This document shows positions 16,279 through 24,849 of a stretch of 50,637 nt of DNA, in pieces. This DNA comes from Lachnospiraceae bacterium. Its GTDB lineage: Bacteria; Bacillota; Clostridia; Lachnospirales; Lachnospiraceae. The stretch is from assembly GCA_021205225.1 (NCBI GenBank), contig JAJPXX010000188.1, positions 21,283-71,919 on the forward strand, given 5' to 3'. How positions within the stretch are numbered: position 1 is the stretch's first letter; every line of letters starts with the position of its first letter. Position numbers and translations under genes: made by a program. The notes beneath the pieces were generated by a model. That model was not told where the DNA came from and made no database searches. It saw nothing but the letters and a program-made list of their open reading frames with translations.

Positions 16279-17217
16279 ATGCAGGAAAAAATCGGCAGCG
16301 TCATTCTCGACGATACCTGTTATCCCGGCGAGGACCGGTACAGCGACGGCGCTATAGAACAAAAGCTGCTTGACATCGCGAAAAGCTGCAAAAGTGAGGC
16401 GGACTATAACGCAGTGATCGCCAGGGAAAAAAGCTGGCCTGTCATGTACCACTTTTCCCACATCCGCCACAATCTTCTCTCCTGGGCGCCTGTCACCGGA
16501 AATAATACGGTGCTTGAGATCGGCGCCGGCTGCGGAGCCGTTACCGGTGCGCTCGCCTCAAAGGCCAGAAGCGTCACCTGTGTGGATCTCTCCAGGCAGC
16601 GCAGTCTCGTCAATGCCTGGCGGCACCGAGATTATGACAATATCACAATTCTGCTCGGCGCCTTTGAGGATGTCGAGAAGCGTCTGACGGAAAAATACGA
16701 CTATATCACGCTGATCGGTGTTTTCGAATACGCCGCGCTTTATACGAAAGAGAAAAATCCTTTTGTCCATATGCTTTCCACTATGGCGCGCCATCTGGCG
16801 CCCGGCGGGAAGATCGTGATCGCGATTGAAAACCGGCTGGGGCTCAAATACTGGGCCGGCTGCACGGAAGACCATGTCGGCAGGCTGTTTGAAGGGCTGG
16901 AAGGCTATCCCCGCACGCCCGCCTCCGGCGTCCGCACGTTTTCAAAGCCGGAGCTGGAAGCGCTTTTTGAGGAAGCCGGAAATTTCAAAGCCACATTTTA
17001 CTACCCTTATCCGGACTATAAATTCCCGTTTTCCATCTACTCCGACCGCTATCTTCCGCGCAAAGGAGACCTGAAAAACAACCTGAACAATTACGACCGC
17101 CGACGGCTTCTTCTGTTTGATGAGGGAAAGGTATTTGACAGTCTCATCGCAAACGGACTGTTCCCGCAGTTTTCCAATTCCTTTTTAATTTTCCTGGAGC
17201 AGGAGGAAGCGCCATGA
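16279..17217 (+). CDS. SAM-dependent methyltransferase, candidate chain-capping enzyme
   Basis: This class I methyltransferase has motif I VLEIGAGCGAVTG (about residue 79), the acidic post-I CVDLS, a YDYITLIGVFEY motif and an APGGKIVIAIENRLG segment that belongs to large polysaccharide-modifying methyltransferases. It is 312 residues from the ATG at 16279, chosen because GAGGAG lies eight bases before it (an earlier ATG at 16249 has none). Its last four bases overlap the start of the kinase-like gene (ATGA). In WbdD of E. coli O8/O9a, a methyltransferase and a kinase in one protein cap the O-chain. The small-molecule or sugar target here is not visible. Confidence 0.75.
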   Translation: MQEKIGSVILDDTCYPGEDRYSDGAIEQKLLDIAKSCKSEADYNAVIAREKSWPVMYHFSHIRHNLLSWAPVTGNNTVLEIGAGCGAVTGALASKARSVTCVDLSRQRSLVNAWRHRDYDNITILLGAFEDVEKRLTEKYDYITLIGVFEYAALYTKEKNPFVHMLSTMARHLAPGGKIVIAIENRLGLKYWAGCTEDHVGRLFEGLEGYPRTPASGVRTFSKPELEALFEEAGNFKATFYYPYPDYKFPFSIYSDRYLPRKGDLKNNLNNYDRRRLLLFDEGKVFDSLIANGLFPQFSNSFLIFLEQEEAP

Positions 17218-18434
17218 AAACCATCATCTATTCGAAATATTCCAATGAGAGGAGCCGGGCTTTTTCGATCCGCACCGATATTCTAGAGGAAGGGAATTTC
17301 CGCTGTGTCCGCAAGACCCCGGTATATCCGGAAGGCAAGGCGCATATACAGGCGCTTTACCGCCACTATCAGCTTCTCTCCGCTCTGACAGAGGGCACGC
17401 GGCTCTCCTGGAACCGCTGTGTACCGGCGGCGGATGGCGTAGATCTGGAATACATTGAAGGAGAATCCCTGGAAGAGCAGCTGCTTTTCACTCTGCACAC
17501 CCAGGGGATCGACGTATGCGCCAGAGAATTTCTGGACTGCCTGCGCTTTATCCGCTCGCTCCATACCGGAGCCAGGTTTGCGCCCAGTGAGGAATTCTGC
17601 CAGGTTTTCGGGGACGCTTCGCTCCCGGTTGGAACCGAATGCGCGCCCTGTACAGACATCGATCTGCTCTGTGAAAATATCCTCGTCTCAGAAGGACGCT
17701 GGATCGCAATTGACTATGAATGGAGCTTTGCATTTCCCATCCCGGTAAATTTTCTCCTGTACCGCGTCATCCTGCATTTTACAGATAATGCAAACCGCGG
17801 AGAAGAGTTCCGGCGCTTCGATTTTATGGGACAGATGGGCATTACCGAAGAAGAAAAAACCGCTTTCGCGGCAATGGAAGCGCATTTTCAGCAATATATC
17901 CTTCAGGGCCACGTCCCCATCCGCAACCTCTATCCTGCCATCAGTGACGGATACTGGCTGCCGGAGGAGCATTTTTCCCCGGAGGATTTGCAGATTTATT
18001 TTGATTATGGCGACGGATTTCGCGAAGAGAATTCCGTTCTTTACCGTATGCAGGAGAAACCATACTGGCATCTGCGGCAGGAGATTCCCCTCCCGGACAA
18101 CGTCAAAGCGCTCCGGGTTGATCCGGGGTATCATGCGTCCCTGGTTCACCTGAGCGAATTTCGCTTTGCTTCTGTGACCGGGCAGGCCGCTTTTTTCCTG
18201 CGTGAAGGCACTGTGCTCGGAGACTGGATTTATTTTTCGGAGTCGGATCCGAATATTTTTGTCACCGACATTCCCCAGGACGCCAAAAGCTTTCTTGTGA
18301 CGCTGGAATCTTACCAGCCGGGTCAGGCTCCCTTAGAAGAAATCAACCGGCTGGCCAGGGAATATCAGGAGCTGAAGAATTCACGCCTGAAACGCTGGAA
18401 ATCAACTGTATCCTCCGTCCTGAAGCCGCAGTAA
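17214..18434 (+). CDS. Kinase-like protein with C-terminal beta domain, candidate capping kinase
   Basis: This 406-residue protein keeps the core of the APH/choline-kinase-like fold: a possible ATP lysine near residue 34 (CVRKTPVYPEGKA), a catalytic-loop-like TDIDLLCENIL (Asp148 or Asp150, Asn155) and a metal-binding IDYEW (Asp167) followed by PIPVNFLLYR. This block is like the kinase half of WbdD-type polysaccharide cappers. After about residue 270 a beta-rich domain begins (LPDNVKALRVDPG), then a short helical, Leu-heptad tail. It overlaps the methyltransferase gene by four bases. Catalysis is inferred from motifs; the substrate is unknown and an inactive pseudokinase cannot be excluded. 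Confidence 0.6.
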   Translation: MKTIIYSKYSNERSRAFSIRTDILEEGNFRCVRKTPVYPEGKAHIQALYRHYQLLSALTEGTRLSWNRCVPAADGVDLEYIEGESLEEQLLFTLHTQGIDVCAREFLDCLRFIRSLHTGARFAPSEEFCQVFGDASLPVGTECAPCTDIDLLCENILVSEGRWIAIDYEWSFAFPIPVNFLLYRVILHFTDNANRGEEFRRFDFMGQMGITEEEKTAFAAMEAHFQQYILQGHVPIRNLYPAISDGYWLPEEHFSPEDLQIYFDYGDGFREENSVLYRMQEKPYWHLRQEIPLPDNVKALRVDPGYHASLVHLSEFRFASVTGQAAFFLREGTVLGDWIYFSESDPNIFVTDIPQDAKSFLVTLESYQPGQAPLEEINRLAREYQELKNSRLKRWKSTVSSVLKPQ

Positions 18435-18501
18435 TTTTTATCCTGCGCGCAATGACATAGTTTTGTTCCCGGCCTGTCCGGGTTAGGAGAAAACCAGAAT
18501 C

Positions 18502-21093
18502 ATGAGTATAAAAAAATTAAGAATTGATCAGGAAACCTTCGGCTGGGAGCCAAAAGGCACATTCATTCTGCGCGGATGGAAGATCACAGATCCTGGCGAT
18601 GCAGCCGTTTTTCAGGTACTTGATGAGTCCGGCGCGCCGGTAGAGGCAGAATGTCTCTCACTCCCGCGCCCGGACGTTGTCCGTCTTCATCCAGACTGTG
18701 CCGCAATGTCAGGCGAGCCTGGTTTTCAGATCACAGTACCGGACATCGAGCGTTTTTTTGAAGAACATCAAAAGCTGACTGTTTTGCTGCGCGCGGGCAG
18801 CGCAAGCCGCGTTGTCTGCACCCGAAGTACGGAAAAGCTGAAAAAAGCCTATTTTGACTCTTCTATCCAGTATTATCTGGATATCTGCGGATGCATCGAC
18901 AATATGATTACCATCCGCGGCTGGGTTGTCGATATTACCGGAGAATGTTTTCCTCAAATGACGGATGAAACCGGGAAGTCTCTGCCCATCCAGCCGAAAC
19001 GCTTCATCCGTCCGGATCTGGTGGATGCGCTGCACTTAAATCCGGATTTTTACCAGGAACGCTCCTGGGGATTCTCATTCGCAATGCCTATGAGCGATTT
19101 TCACGGCTCTGCTTTGCTGATCCGGATGCAAAACCCGTACACGGATAAAACCCTCCGGCTCTCCAGACAGCGTCTCATCTGGATGGGAACCAGCGCGGGG
19201 CGGTGCCTGATTCTGCTCACACGCTTCAGTCCGGGCCGTCTTGCAGATGAAATCCGCCGCAAAGGACCAAAGGGATTTCTTACACACCTGCGAAATGCAA
19301 GTGTGCTCACTGACGTTCCCTACGCGAACTGGCGCAAGCAGCATTGCGTCAGCCGCGCGGAGCTCCGCCGGCAGCGGAAGACACACTTTCCCTGCGAACC
19401 ATTGCTCAGCATCGTTATCCCGCTTTACAACACGCCGGAGCGCTATCTGCAGGAGCTGCTGGATTCCATTCTCGCACAGACCTATTCTAACTTTGAGATC
19501 TGCCTGGCGGATGGAAGCACGCAGCCAGAGCCGGCCGCGCTTATCAAAAAACGCTATAGTCGGGAGGCACGGATCCGTCTGCTTCGCCTGGAAAAAAATA
19601 ACGGTATCTCGGAAAATACGAACGCGGCCATCCGCATGGCAAAAGGAGAATTTCTGGTTTTCGCGGATCATGATGACCTGCTGGAGCCAAACGCGCTCTA
19701 TGAGCTGGTAAAACGCCTGAATGAAAATCCGGCGCTGGATCTGATCTATACGGATGAGGATCTGACCGATGAGGGTTCAAAGCACTTTAGCAACCCCCGC
19801 TTCAAACCGGACTTCAACCCGGATTTTCTGCGGAGCATCAACTACATCTGCCATCTGACCATGGTGCGGACCTCCCTGGCTTTTGATGTGGGGCTTCTGC
19901 GAAAACAGTGTGACGGCGCGCAGGACCACGACTTTCTTCTGCGCTGCATTGAAAAGACAGACCGCGTCGGCCATATTCCGATGGTTCTTTACCACTGGCG
20001 CGCCTACAACGGCTCTACAGCCGGGAACCAGGACAGCAAGCAATACGCCATCGACGCCGGAAAACTGGCGCTTAGTGAGCACTACCAGCGCCTTGGCTAC
20101 GAAGCTGAGGTAGAATACACGGATATTTTTATCATGTACCGGATGCGGCTGAAGGTAAAAGAAACTACTGCGTCCCTTGCCGCACAGTCCGCTTCCGGAA
20201 CAGACAAAGCGGCGCCGGCGCTTCCGCTGGTTACTGTCCTGATCCCAAATAAGGATCATGTGAACCTTCTGGATGCCTGTGTGCAGTCTGTCTTTTCAAA
20301 AACAGATTACTGCAATTATGAGGTTCTTATCGTGGAAAACAACAGTGAAGAACCGGAAACCTTCGCATATTATGAAAAAATGAAACGTGAGCATCAGAAT
20401 TTCCGCGTGGTGACCTGGCAGGGCGGCTTTAATTATTCCGCGATCAACAATTTTGGCGTCCGCCACGCGAACGGAGACTATCTGGTATTTCTGAACAATG
20501 ACACGGAAGTAATCTCCCCCTCCTGGATCCGGGAAATGCTTGGATTCTGTCAGCGGGAGGATACGGCCGCGGTAGGAGCGAAGCTCTATTACGCAGACGG
20601 CCAGGTACAGCACGCAGGTGTTGTGATCGGCATCGGAGGCTTTGCCGGACATATCCATCCCTTCAGCAGCCGCGCAGATACCGGCTATATGGGCCGTTTG
20701 AAAGCGGTGCAGGACATCAGCGCGGTCACTGCGGCCTGCATGATGGTAAAGCGTTCTGTCTTTGAAGCCATTGACGGCTTCGACGAAGACTTTGTGGTCG
20801 CTTTGAATGATGTAGATCTCTGCCTGCGCATCCGCGAAAAGGGCTATCTGATCGTGATGGACCCCAATGTAGAGCTCTACCACTATGAATCCAAATCGCG
20901 GGGCTATGAGGATACGCCGGAAAAGCAGGAGAGATTTCAAAAAGAGATCCGCCGTTTCCAAAGCCGCTGGAGGGACTTTCTGGAAGCGGGTGATCCCTAC
21001 TACAGCCCGCACCTGACCCTTCTGGACGGCGGCTGCCAGATCCGCCAGGAGCAGGAAGGAAAAGCGGGCAGCAGAACGGCCGGAATTTCCTGA
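18502..21093 (+). CDS. Large glycosyltransferase: duplicated beta domain plus two GT2 domains
   Basis: This 863-residue protein has four parts. Residues about 10-105 and 125-230 look like a tandem duplicate of a beta-sandwich module, each with an RGW turn (ILRGWKITD, IRGWVVDITG) and a GF-x-(V/M)P end. A linker follows, then GT2 domain A (about 300-540; LSIVIPLYNTP, FADHDD, GAQDHDFLLR) and GT2 domain B (about 575-830; VTVLIPNKDH, FLNNDTEVI, LNDVDLCLRI). The two catalytic domains match the 613-residue enzyme in the other arm. The front modules may bind substrate or another subunit. The ATG follows TTAGGAG. It ends the plus operon at a bidirectional terminator. Confidence 0.88.
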   Translation: MSIKKLRIDQETFGWEPKGTFILRGWKITDPGDAAVFQVLDESGAPVEAECLSLPRPDVVRLHPDCAAMSGEPGFQITVPDIERFFEEHQKLTVLLRAGSASRVVCTRSTEKLKKAYFDSSIQYYLDICGCIDNMITIRGWVVDITGECFPQMTDETGKSLPIQPKRFIRPDLVDALHLNPDFYQERSWGFSFAMPMSDFHGSALLIRMQNPYTDKTLRLSRQRLIWMGTSAGRCLILLTRFSPGRLADEIRRKGPKGFLTHLRNASVLTDVPYANWRKQHCVSRAELRRQRKTHFPCEPLLSIVIPLYNTPERYLQELLDSILAQTYSNFEICLADGSTQPEPAALIKKRYSREARIRLLRLEKNNGISENTNAAIRMAKGEFLVFADHDDLLEPNALYELVKRLNENPALDLIYTDEDLTDEGSKHFSNPRFKPDFNPDFLRSINYICHLTMVRTSLAFDVGLLRKQCDGAQDHDFLLRCIEKTDRVGHIPMVLYHWRAYNGSTAGNQDSKQYAIDAGKLALSEHYQRLGYEAEVEYTDIFIMYRMRLKVKETTASLAAQSASGTDKAAPALPLVTVLIPNKDHVNLLDACVQSVFSKTDYCNYEVLIVENNSEEPETFAYYEKMKREHQNFRVVTWQGGFNYSAINNFGVRHANGDYLVFLNNDTEVISPSWIREMLGFCQREDTAAVGAKLYYADGQVQHAGVVIGIGGFAGHIHPFSSRADTGYMGRLKAVQDISAVTAACMMVKRSVFEAIDGFDEDFVVALNDVDLCLRIREKGYLIVMDPNVELYHYESKSRGYEDTPEKQERFQKEIRRFQSRWRDFLEAGDPYYSPHLTLLDGGCQIRQEQEGKAGSRTAGIS

Positions 21094-21108
21094 GCAGCCA
21101 TACGCATA

Positions 21109-21246
21109 AAAATAGAATCCCGCCTTGCGGGATTCTCGCGCTGCCGCGCGTCTGCGTAAGCAGACAGTTTCCTCTAGCGCGGCATGTGCATCCCCCGGAG
21201 GGTTTTTGTCCGATAGGGAAGTTCGGAGAACTTTCCTATTGGATAA
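21109..21246. repeat. Dispersed 138-base structured repeat, copy 2
   Basis: Same order of hairpins as at 1513-1650: GAATCCCGC-CTT-GCGGGATTC, the GTCTGCG/CAGAC inverted repeat, GCATCCCCCGGAGGG, and the terminal palindrome AGGGAAGTTC/GAACTTTCCT. In the outer stem the change TAATAGG to CGATAGG is matched by CCTATTA to CCTATTG, so pairing is largely kept. It lies in the gap between convergent genes and directly before a terminator, as does copy 1. Confidence 0.8.
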
Positions 21247-21292
21247 GAAAAAGCCAGGCGAGCATCTGCCGGATGTCCGCCTGGTTTTCTTT
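21245..21292. terminator. Bidirectional terminator between convergent operons
   Basis: CCAGGCG (21254-21260) pairs with CGCCTGG (21278-21284), with an inner CATC/GATG pairing. TTTTCTTT follows on the plus strand and CTTTTTCTT on the minus strand, so it can stop both the glycosyltransferase operon and rfbB. Confidence 0.85.
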
Positions 21293-21315
21293 ACGCTAAA
21301 ATATCTGTCCCTATT

Positions 21316-22398
21316 TTATTTGTCTTTATACATCTCGTCGTAGTATTTCTGATAGTCGCCGCTGGTGACATTCGCCATCCAGTCTTCGTGCTCGAAGAAC
21401 CAGCGGATTGTGAGGCGGATGCCATCTTCAAACTTCGTCTCCGGCTCCCAGCCTACCTCTGCGCGAATCTTATCGGGAGCGATTGCGTAGCGGCGGTCGT
21501 GTCCCTTTCGGTCAGTCACATAGGTAATCAGCTTTTCGCTGACCAGTGCCTTGCGCGGATCGTCGTCCGGAAGCATTTCCTGCAGGGTGTCCAGAATAAT
21601 ATGGATGATCTGGATATTCTGCCGCTCATTGTGTCCGCCGATATTATAGGTCTCAAACAGGCGGCCCTTCTCCTGTACCATATCAATGCCTTTCGCGTGA
21701 TCCTCTACATAAAGCCAGTCACGGACATTTTTGCCATCGCCATACACCGGCAGCGGCTTGCCCTGGAGCGCGTTATTGATAATCAGTGGAATCAGCTTCT
21801 CCGGAAACTGATACGGGCCATAGTTGTTGCTGCAGTTCGTGATGTTCGCAGGAAAATGATAGGTATCCATATAAGCCTTTACCAGCATATCCGAGGAAGC
21901 TTTGCTTGCGGAATAGGGGCTGTGCGGCGCGTAGGGAGTCGTCTCATAAAAATACTCTCCTTCATTTTCCAGAGAGCCATATACCTCGTCCGTCGATACA
22001 TGAAGGAATTTTTTCCCTTCCTGAAAGGAACCGTCCGGAAGCTCCCAGGCCGCCTTCGCCGCGTTCAGCATTACCAGTGTGCCAAGCACATTCGTCTTCA
22101 CAAATACCTCCGGGTCACGGATACTCCGGTCCACATGGCTCTCAGCAGCGAAATGAACGACGCGGTCGATTTCATTCTCCTCAAAGATCCGGTTGATCGC
22201 CTCTGTGTCACAGATATCGGCGCGGATAAATGTATAGTTTTCCCGGTTCTCCACATCACGCAGATTCTCAAGATTCCCCGCATAAGTCAGCTTGTCCACA
22301 TTGATAATGCGGATCTCATCCCCATATTTGCGGAACATGTAGTGAATGTAGTTTGAGCCAATGAAACCAGCTCCTCCTGTTACAAGGTATGTTCTCAT
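21316..22398 (-). CDS. rfbB: dTDP-glucose 4,6-dehydratase
   Basis: This 360-residue short-chain dehydrogenase catalyses the second step to dTDP-rhamnose. NAD binding is shown by TGGAGFIGSNY; the catalytic set by VSTDEVYG (Thr/Asp/Glu) and YSASK (Tyr/Lys). NNYGPYQFPEKLIPL and GDGKNVRDWLYVEDH are family signatures. The ATG at 22396-22398 follows GGAGGAG; a longer open frame upstream reads the tail region of the deacetylase gene in another frame and is not real. It faces the plus arm across a shared terminator and works with rfbC. Confidence 0.96.
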   Translation of the reverse strand: MRTYLVTGGAGFIGSNYIHYMFRKYGDEIRIINVDKLTYAGNLENLRDVENRENYTFIRADICDTEAINRIFEENEIDRVVHFAAESHVDRSIRDPEVFVKTNVLGTLVMLNAAKAAWELPDGSFQEGKKFLHVSTDEVYGSLENEGEYFYETTPYAPHSPYSASKASSDMLVKAYMDTYHFPANITNCSNNYGPYQFPEKLIPLIINNALQGKPLPVYGDGKNVRDWLYVEDHAKGIDMVQEKGRLFETYNIGGHNERQNIQIIHIILDTLQEMLPDDDPRKALVSEKLITYVTDRKGHDRRYAIAPDKIRAEVGWEPETKFEDGIRLTIRWFFEHEDWMANVTSGDYQKYYDEMYKDK

Positions 22399-22471
22399 AA
22401 TTCTCCTCCAGATTTTATGATGTATATTTATTCGGAAGCTGCTCTTTATGCAGCGCCCGTTTTTACAACGC

Positions 22472-24103
22472 TTATTCCGCCGCAGACGAGCTGTCGTCCC
22501 CGTCTCCGCTGCCCTCATCCGACGATCCATACTCAGAGCTCATCGTCCCGGCCGCGCTTGTAAGTTCAGCCACCGTATCCGGGCGCAGCGAATCCCACAC
22601 TTCACTCACATTAAAGAGATCCGAGAGCAAGTCGGCATTGTAATACATCCGGTAGCCGTCAATGTTTCTCCTGCCCATACGCATGGACGTACCGTTAAAC
22701 TGCACCCAATACTGGGTCGAGTCCACGCAGCAGAAGATGTTATAACCCTGTCCTTTCAGATAAATATAATACTCATTATCCTCCGAGTATTCCGTCCAGT
22801 CGCTGATATCCGCGCCAAACGCAAAGATAATAATATCCGTCTCGCCGACAATTGTCGCGACATTATTCTTCCACCGCTCTGTGTCCGTCTTTGTCCCGTC
22901 CAGGCCTTTCACCATCGGGTCGATATGCCCCCAGGTATGGCTCGCGAATTCCCAGCCGTCGGCTTTCAGCGCATCCGCGACTGCCGTAGCCGCATCTACC
23001 TCAGCCTGCCAGGCTTCTTCATCGAAATCCGGGTTTTCTTCCAGATATTCCTTCTGCCAGCTTGTCAGCCGGTCCTCATCGCGCGTCAGATAAACCTCAT
23101 CTGTCCGGTAGCCGAGCACACCTTCATATCCGGTCAGCGCGATCGTCCCCTTATGCCCGTGATAGGAAAAATCCGGATGCAAATCCACAAACGTATCAAT
23201 CCACGGAATCAGATCGTAATCACCGACAGAAACCGTGCCGTCGTCCTCGATGTACTCTGCCTTCACATCTCCATTCTCATCCAGAACCAGCCGGGAGGCA
23301 AACCCGTCTCCATCCATATAATGGTAGTAATTCACGTCATCCTGTGAAAGCACGAAAGGCGTCTTCCCTTCGGGGAGCAGGATTTCTTTGCGCGTCACCG
23401 TACCATCATCATTCACCTCACACATATCGTGCATGCTGACCATTACATAGCCTTCTTCATACATGGTCTCCATGATCGCGGAAAACTCGTCCATCGTCAC
23501 CATGTACTGATTGTATCCTTCTGCGTAAAGATCCCCGTCAAATGCTTTGGACGCATCCCAGATAATCATGTGGAAAAAGATGTGCGTCACTTCCTCCGGC
23601 GACCACGAAACACAGTTTGCTTTCGTCTTCTCATAGCTGGAGGCCGCCAGCTGCAGCTCCTCGCTCGCTTCATAATATTCCGACGCCTGCACACAGGCAA
23701 TCGCCTCGTCATAATCATACATGGCGGCCAGACTCTCCGCCTCCATCAGCACGGCGTCAATCTCTGCCTCCTCAGCAGTCGTAAATGTATCGTCGTCCGT
23801 ATCTGACGCATTGGATTCTGACTCATTCTGAGCCGTGGCAGACGCGCCGTCGTCTGACGCAGCTGCGGAATCACCGGTCTGTGAGTCCTCATCCTCCGTC
23901 AGGCTGCCCGTCTCCGCGCCGCCCTGTGACTGGTTTCCGGACGAAGTCAGTTTCACCACTTCAGGAATTGCCACTTCTTTGACAAGCAATACTCCCATCA
24001 CAACCAGAGCCAGCACAAGCACCGATATCACACATTTCATAATCAGCTCATTTTTCCGCCGCTTCGTGCGCCGCTCCTGCGGATTATCATCCCGTTTTCC
24101 CAT
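22472..24103 (-). CDS. Membrane-anchored polysaccharide deacetylase-like protein
   Basis: This 543-residue protein has a basic N-terminus, one transmembrane helix (about 22-44), a long Ser/Asp/Glu-rich linker with low complexity, and a NodB-type (carbohydrate esterase 4) domain in the second half. The motif PFVLSQDDVNYY stands at the place of the usual TFDDG, and SHTWGH supplies the zinc-binding HxxxH. The tail is Ser/Gly/Asp-rich. It probably removes acetyl groups from peptidoglycan or the surface polysaccharide outside the cell. ATG at 24101-24103 follows AAGGAGGGG. rfbB begins 73 bases downstream and is likely cotranscribed. Confidence 0.82.
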   Translation of the reverse strand: MGKRDDNPQERRTKRRKNELIMKCVISVLVLALVVMGVLLVKEVAIPEVVKLTSSGNQSQGGAETGSLTEDEDSQTGDSAAASDDGASATAQNESESNASDTDDDTFTTAEEAEIDAVLMEAESLAAMYDYDEAIACVQASEYYEASEELQLAASSYEKTKANCVSWSPEEVTHIFFHMIIWDASKAFDGDLYAEGYNQYMVTMDEFSAIMETMYEEGYVMVSMHDMCEVNDDGTVTRKEILLPEGKTPFVLSQDDVNYYHYMDGDGFASRLVLDENGDVKAEYIEDDGTVSVGDYDLIPWIDTFVDLHPDFSYHGHKGTIALTGYEGVLGYRTDEVYLTRDEDRLTSWQKEYLEENPDFDEEAWQAEVDAATAVADALKADGWEFASHTWGHIDPMVKGLDGTKTDTERWKNNVATIVGETDIIIFAFGADISDWTEYSEDNEYYIYLKGQGYNIFCCVDSTQYWVQFNGTSMRMGRRNIDGYRMYYNADLLSDLFNVSEVWDSLRPDTVAELTSAAGTMSSEYGSSDEGSGDGDDSSSAAE

Positions 24104-24174
24104 TTTCCCCTCCTTAATCAAATCTTCTGCCCGCGCCAGGTACTCCCCTCCTGCACCGGGTCTCCACACTTTGG

Positions 24175-24579
24175 CTAGCCGATTGTCTCTGTTTCCGAAT
24201 CATCCCCCATCCGGCTCTCCTGCTCCGTGTCGTCTTCTTCTGTCTGGGCGGAAAGCTCACTCTCCTGCACGTTCATCCCCATACGCTCCGAACCGGTCTC
24301 CAGGCTGCCATATCCCAGTATGATCTCATAGAAAATCGCTGCAACCAGTATCACAATCAATACAATGAGCGTGCTCCAGAGCAGGTGCATCTTCGCGTCC
24401 GTCTCTACATCCCTGCGGCGGCGTCCGGGCGGCTGTGAGAGACGTCCCTTCGGCGCTGTTCTGGCTGGCTGCGCGCGTCTGCTGCTTCTGTCCCTTTCTG
24501 GTGCCTCCCCGGACTCACTGTCGTCCGAATTCCCTGTATAGACCCGGGAACGCCCCAGCGTCTTTCTCTGTTCATCCAT
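24175..24579 (-). CDS. Small single-pass membrane protein, unknown function
   Basis: This 134-residue protein is not recognised. It has a highly basic, Arg/Ser-rich cytoplasmic N-terminus (about 1-62, with RRRRDVETD), one transmembrane helix (about 65-88, LLWSTLIVLIVILVAAIFYEI) and a short acidic outside tail rich in Glu/Ser/Asp. The ATG at 24577-24579 follows GGAG. It lies just upstream of the deacetylase on the same strand, with a good promoter before it. The charge pattern suggests a membrane scaffold or partner for the deacetylase, but that is inference. Confidence 0.7.
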   Translation of the reverse strand: MDEQRKTLGRSRVYTGNSDDSESGEAPERDRSSRRAQPARTAPKGRLSQPPGRRRRDVETDAKMHLLWSTLIVLIVILVAAIFYEIILGYGSLETGSERMGMNVQESELSAQTEEDDTEQESRMGDDSETETIG

Positions 24580-24665
24580 GTCTATTCTCCATTCCAAGCT
24601 GTCAGAAACAGGATGCCGCCACGCCCTGCTCTGGCTGACGCAGCAACAACCCAATTCAATAAATT

Positions 24666-24694
24666 AGTATATCATGACATTGACTTTGTTTCAA
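24666..24694 (-). promoter_or_regulatory. Promoter of the membrane-protein/deacetylase/rfbB unit
   Basis: On the minus strand: -35 TTGAAA (24689-24694), a 17-base spacer, -10 TATACT (24666-24671), five of six in each box. The start of transcription would be about 80 bases before the ATG at 24579. Confidence 0.7.
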
Positions 24695-24751
24695 CGACCC
24701 AATCTTATTTTTTTACTAATTCCGAACAGCGTCGAACAGCAAATTCCCCAC

Positions 24752-24780
24752 TTTACGAAATTCGATTCCAATGATATACT
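24752..24780 (+). promoter_or_regulatory. Promoter of the DUF4364/FprA operon
   Basis: -35-like TTTACG (24752-24757), 17-base spacer, -10 TATACT (24775-24780). It is divergent from the promoter at 24666-24694. Between them, near 24719-24740, are two GAACAGC words resembling one arm of the palindromic dispersed element. Confidence 0.55.
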
Positions 24781-24849
24781 TTCTCGTATGGGTTGGCCGT
24801 GTTTCCTTTCACTGACAGACAGGCTGGCACAGTAAGGAGGTGGTCTCTG

